NCBI GenBank assembly: GCA_020432595.1
Contig: JAGQGA010000015.1
Location: 1 to 24,542 of the forward strand
DNA length: 24,542 bases
Source of the DNA: Anaerolineales bacterium
GTDB lineage: Bacteria; Chloroflexota; Anaerolineae; Promineifilales; Promineifilaceae
Reading direction: 5' to 3'
Shown here piece after piece: positions 23,158 through 24,542 of this stretch (position 1 is its first letter; each line of letters opens with the position of its first letter). Made by a program: the position numbers and the translations under genes. Under the pieces are notes generated by a model, which saw only the letters and a list, made by a program, of their open reading frames with translations, made no database searches and was not told the DNA's origin.

Positions 23158-23240
23158 GGTAAACAGTAATCGGTAATCAGTAATCGGTAATCAGTAATCA
23201 GTGACTGTTTACTGACTACCGATTACTGTTTACTGATTAC
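23158..23240. repeat. GTAATCR heptamer hairpin H
   Basis: Units GTAATCG, GTAATCA and GTAAACA (23158-23202) are followed by complementary units (23204-23240), giving a long imperfect hairpin of the same class as the copy at 18112. It fills the gap between the M16 stop (23245) and the acpS start (23156). Confidence 0.85.
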
Positions 23241-23244
23241 TTCT

Positions 23245-24510
23245 TCACGGCCCGGCGACCGCTATGGCAAGCTGCGTGGTGCTAAGATATTTTTGCGCCG
23301 CCGCCTCAATGCGCTCTGGGGTGATGGCGTTGATCAGGCTGGGGTAGCGGAGCAGGTAGTCGAGGCCAAGACCGTAAAATTCCATATCGGTGATGACATC
23401 GGCCAGCCCGCTGTTGGTTTCCAGACTGACGGGCAGCGAGCCAGTGCGGAAAGCTTGGCTGTCGGCCAGTTCGTCGGCGGGAACGGGTTCGTTTTGGATA
23501 CGGGCAATCTCGCCGATGGCGGTGATGATGGCTTGCTCAACGTCACCAGGGGCTATGCCCATGCTGATGAGCCAAGGGGTGGGGCCGAGGGTGCCCTGCA
23601 GGCTGCTGTAGGCGTAGTAGGCCAGCCCTTGCTCTTCACGGACGCTTTTGCCAATGCGCCCCATCATCCCAAAAACGCCCAAGACGGTGTTCATTAGGCT
23701 GGCATCGAGGTAGTCGGGGGCGTTGCGAGGGGGGCCAGGAAGACCAATGAGAATGTCGGCCTGGGATTTGCCGGGCATAGGGACGTGGGTGCGGATGGTT
23801 TGAGTGGGGCGTGGGACGGGAGAAACGGCCGTTTCCTCCCCCTGCGCCTCATTCACCCAATCCCCCAACACGGCCTCAATCTTTGCCAACGCCGTCTCCG
23901 CCTTAATCGCTCCCACGATGGTCAAAATCATGCCGCGTGGCCCATAGTGGCGGGCGTGAAAGTTGACCAAATCGGCGCGGGTGATGGCGGGAATGGTGTC
24001 GAGATAGCCGGAGGTCGAACGGCCGTAAGGGTGATCGCCATAAAGCAGTTCATTAAAGGCCAACCCCGCCATTTGGCGCGTGTCGTCGGCTCGCATATGC
24101 AGCCCGGTGATAATTTGGCCGCGCACCTCCTCCACTTCGGCGGCGGGGAAGGTGGGGCAGCGCAGCGACTGCGCCAGCAGTTCCAGCACCAGGTCAAGGT
24201 CTTCCACCAGGCTGCTGGCGGAAAACGAGGTGGCATGGCGACCACTGGTAAAGTCCAGGTCAGCTCCTACTGATTCCAAAGCCTCATGGATGCTGTCGAA
24301 GTCGCGGGCTTGGGTGCCGTAGAGCAACAGGCTGGCGGTGAAGTCGGCCAGCCCCGCCTGGGCGCGGCTTTCGTTGAGCGCACCGACACGCAACACGCCA
24401 TCAATGATAACGGTTTGGCTGGCAAAGTTTTCGTAGATTAGCACCACGATACCGTTGGGCAGTTGGTGCCGCTGGATGGTGTCGGGGCCGGGATAGGTTG
24501 GGTTGGGCAT
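23245..24510 (-). CDS. M16-family peptidase-like subunit without catalytic motif
   Basis: The protein has 421 residues with the two-lobed M16 (pitrilysin/processing peptidase) pattern: IVVLIYENFASQTVIIDGVL at the start, and in the second half SQADILIGLPGPPRNAPDYL and GKSVREEQGLAYYAYSSLQG. In active members the zinc motif is HxxEH in GLAHFLEHMLF. Here the matching stretch is GLADFTASLLLYGT, so all three zinc-site residues are replaced (D56, A59, S60). It should be the non-catalytic subunit of a heterodimer whose active partner would be encoded upstream, beyond the right edge. The ATG at 24510 is plausible but has no ribosome site, and the frame stays open to the window edge. The loop EETAVSPVPRP is encoded at an AACGGCCGTT copy. 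Confidence 0.88.
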   Translation of the reverse strand: MPNPTYPGPDTIQRHQLPNGIVVLIYENFASQTVIIDGVLRVGALNESRAQAGLADFTASLLLYGTQARDFDSIHEALESVGADLDFTSGRHATSFSASSLVEDLDLVLELLAQSLRCPTFPAAEVEEVRGQIITGLHMRADDTRQMAGLAFNELLYGDHPYGRSTSGYLDTIPAITRADLVNFHARHYGPRGMILTIVGAIKAETALAKIEAVLGDWVNEAQGEETAVSPVPRPTQTIRTHVPMPGKSQADILIGLPGPPRNAPDYLDASLMNTVLGVFGMMGRIGKSVREEQGLAYYAYSSLQGTLGPTPWLISMGIAPGDVEQAIITAIGEIARIQNEPVPADELADSQAFRTGSLPVSLETNSGLADVITDMEFYGLGLDYLLRYPSLINAITPERIEAAAQKYLSTTQLAIAVAGP

Positions 24511-24542
24511 AGTTTTTTTGACAGTATTTACAGGAGCAATGG

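Larger units (their letters stand above)
761..23833. repeat. Dispersed palindrome AACGGCCGTT, about 37 copies
   Basis: By hand count the exact 10-mer starts at 761, 1585, 1719, 3089, 3998, 4532, 5901, 7459, 7605, 8226, 8838, 9425, 9909, 10238, 10500, 10523, 10891, 11049, 11560, 12178, 12656, 13159, 13661, 14070, 14368, 14932, 15748, 17069, 17155, 17437, 17695, 17962, 18384, 19053, 19879, 22444 and 23824. Single-base variants add more (such as 371, 9235, 20626, 22538, 24009). Almost all lie inside genes and all frames are used, giving NGR, TAV or KRPF in the protein. This entry is a family spread through the span, not one continuous repeat. Confidence 0.9.

Noticed and set aside
23158..23240. 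Tandem short repeats that could suggest a CRISPR array
   Set aside because: Units are 7 nt, contiguous and followed by their own complement; there are no spacers and no cas genes.
717..24510. Selenoprotein with in-frame TGA in this window
   Set aside because: All identified genes are complete without read-through, and no TGA is flanked by matching coding sequence of a known selenoprotein.

Overview
The window looks like a chromosomal piece of a filamentous or sludge-type Chloroflexota (Anaerolineae/Ardenticatenia-like). This is inferred from the gene families: a SARP/BTAD-ATPase regulator, a soluble-adenylyl-cyclase-like giant protein, a Thr-Pro-rich membrane-anchored tail protein, a split M16 peptidase and DUF58/BatA proteins. 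It also fits the base composition and the abundance of one palindrome, AACGGCCGTT. No rRNA, CRISPR array or prophage is visible. The only RNA gene is a selenocysteine tRNA.

Layout. Positions 1-574 hold the end of an IS630-type element (transposase N-terminus, running off the left edge) inserted into a DedA-family gene, of which only the 3' part remains. Positions 717-4667 are a plus-strand block: a secreted or anchored beta-rich/FG-GAP protein, an acidic-tailed EVE-like protein and metG. A small antitoxin-like gene (4734-4928, minus) diverges from a STAS/SpoIIAA-like gene (5072-5506). That gene converges, with overlap, on the 1,353-codon cyclase-ATPase-TPR gene, which is translationally coupled to nudC. 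A small basic protein gene and a SARP-type regulator diverge around 10750-10927. The regulator converges on a BatA-like VWA gene and a TP-rich protein gene. tRNA-Sec, with its own promoter and terminator, sits between the BatA-like gene and the DUF58 gene. From 17274 to the right edge all genes are on the minus strand: a SpoU methyltransferase, an alpha/beta hydrolase, a PIG-L deacetylase, a GxxExxY cassette, a class III aminotransferase, a second alpha/beta hydrolase with an Asp nucleophile, acpS and a non-catalytic M16 subunit.

The most unusual signals are repeats. (1) The palindrome AACGGCCGTT occurs about 37 times by hand count, mostly inside genes, in all reading frames, and as an inverted pair forming a terminator. 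(2) Heptamer-based inverted repeats (units GGAGATT or GTAATCR) fill nearly the whole gap between consecutive co-oriented genes, contain stop codons, and in three copies share the core GTGAACCTTCAT. (3) A GxxExxY gene is bounded by 31-bp imperfect inverted repeats. (4) A perfect 24-bp inverted repeat supplies the end of nudC and the start of the cyclase gene. Together they suggest a genome heavily shaped by small dispersed elements.

Functionally the genes are mixed: translation (metG, tRNA-Sec, SpoU methyltransferase), lipid and cofactor metabolism (acpS, nudC), signalling (cyclase, SARP regulator), envelope functions (VWA proteins, the anchored proteins) and assorted hydrolases. No single pathway joins them.
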